The notes under the pieces: generated by a model | Told to the model about the DNA's origin: nothing | The model's database searches: none | The model's input: only the letters and a program-made list of their open reading frames with translations | Made by a program: the position numbers and the translations under genes | Source of the DNA: Sepioteuthis lessoniana | Taxonomy: Eukaryota; Mollusca; Cephalopoda; Myopsida; Loliginidae | DNA length: 64,000 bases | Direction of reading: 5' to 3' | Assembly: GCA_963585895.1 (NCBI GenBank) | Contig: OY757904.1 | Span: 163,913,213 to 163,977,212 of the forward strand | In this document: one piece after another, positions 63,240-64,000 of the stretch | Layout of the letters: each line of letters begins with the position of its first letter | Numbering within the stretch: the first letter of the stretch is position 1

Positions 63240-63629
63240 GTTATCTAGTGCCATTTAGCATGATAGAGGCAGAAGTAGCATCAATTTTCTCTCTCTGTCT
63301 CTGTCTCTCTCTCTCTGTATGCGCGTCAACAGACAATTAGTTGATTATTGGAACTTATTCAATCTTTTTTTTCTCTCGTTATGTTATTGACCTTTAAAAT
63401 GGAATACAGATTTTCGTGGTTACTTTTCAATTGTCATATTTAGAATTTTGTTGGAATTTCAGATAATTCATAAGTTGAGGAAAAAATCCAAATCTGCACT
63501 GTTTTCGTAATTCACATCAGACCAAAAGATAACAAATTAGCATATTTTGGTCGATAATCAGGGGAAACAACCATTTTCAATTTCTTATGGTTTGGTTTTT
63601 GTTTAATAGGATATCAACCTTTGGTTATT
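57596..63629. other. AT-rich DNA, no gene recognised
   Basis: Six kilobases with few microsatellites, (ATT)n at 62650-62683 and (TC)n at 63208-63236 and about 63288-63318 being the main ones. An open frame at 62690-62854 after the ATT run (KLIGFASSFRQLSVSTHS, then TVTDYNLLVEKMLKNGID) has more even amino-acid use than its neighbours. It has CAG before it and a weak donor-like TATGTAATT after it, but no family was recognised. The rest shows nothing I can name. Confidence 0.45.
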
Positions 63630-63807
63630 TAATGCCCAAGTCATTCTTATTGAAGAGCAGCGGTGGCATTTAACCCATAACTGGAACGGAGGATAAAAGG
63701 GCGTTCATACATTTCCCCAGTATAGTAAACGTAATAGCGCGACTGGAGTTCGAACTCACTTGCTGCGATGTCGCTCTTCAGTACGTTAGCCACTACACCA
63801 CCTGGAC
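63630..63807 (-). mobile_element. tRNA-headed SINE (family 1), well-preserved head
   Basis: The minus strand starts GTCCAGGTGGTGTAGTGGCT (A box within TGGTGTAGTGGCTAAC, 63785-63800), continues with a tRNA-like middle, GAGTTCGAACTCC (B box, 63745-63757) and GTCGCGCTATTACGTTTAC. The family body follows (CTCCGTTCCAGTTATGGGTT), running to about 63630. It has the start of the tRNA-like head that the copy at 41758-42028 lacks. No clear TSD seen; the 3' boundary is approximate. Confidence 0.78.
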
Positions 63808-64000
63808 TTCACGATTCCTTATGAGAAACGATTAAGCATTTTATTTCAAAGATACTTAAATATGAAATTTTGTATAGATTTATGTCAGGATGTAAGAAAA
63901 TATTAACAATTCTAGATGTCAGGAAAAAAATTGTAGACTTTTAAGAATAAAAAGATTTTTCTTATTTTTTGAATTATTTTACAAAAAAGAAAAATCATCT
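63808..64000. other. AT-rich flank to window end
   Basis: Nothing recognised. Confidence 0.5.

Overview
The window is eukaryotic, AT-rich, non-coding-dominated DNA. It is packed with di-, tri- and tetranucleotide microsatellites and with fragments of LINEs, SINEs and LTR-type elements. I find no complete host gene. The mix of an R2/R4-type LINE with a restriction-like endonuclease, an RTE-type LINE, tRNA-headed and 5S-rRNA-headed SINEs, and very frequent (CA)n, (GA)n and (ATT)n tracts suggests an invertebrate, most plausibly a cephalopod such as an octopus. That identification is inference.

Layout. 0-7 kb: a 5S-derived SINE with a target-site duplication (TSD) at the left edge, a GC-rich fossil segment, a long foldback, two tRNA-type SINE relics and a decayed RTE 3' end. 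7.2-10.2 kb: two consecutive minus-strand copies of the restriction-like-endonuclease (RLE) LINE. 10.4-18.5 kb: purine-rich and microsatellite DNA, an LTR-like segment and a second 5S-derived SINE. 18.56-20.31 kb: a GC-richer insert of unknown class. 20.44-20.71 kb: a solo LTR with a 5-bp TSD. 20.7-27.4 kb: AT-rich, no gene seen. 27.4-28.1 kb: an LTR-like island. 28.7-32.3 kb and 35.5-45.8 kb: many RLE-LINE copies, all on the minus strand, several joined through short (ATT)n tracts. The last copy (K) carries a SINE with a perfect 19-bp TSD and a 3.4-kb RTE LINE whose 5' half is inverted (twin-priming structure), itself flanked by an imperfect 15-bp TSD. 45.8-63.6 kb: almost free of LINEs. It holds microsatellites, one tRNA-headed SINE and only weak hints of host exons (51.6, 53.8 and 62.7 kb). 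63.6-63.8 kb: another tRNA-headed SINE.

How the parts relate. The main theme is serial retrotransposition. The RLE LINE ends in (TAA)n, its relatives of the R4 clade (Dong) are known to insert into TAA repeats, and here new copies appear to have landed in the tails of older ones. That would give head-to-tail, same-strand arrays. The array then served as landing ground for a SINE and an RTE element. The 5S-headed SINEs and one tRNA-headed SINE share the same 3' tail, which suggests a common LINE partner.

All protein-level statements were made by reading translations and comparing remembered family patterns. No database search was run.
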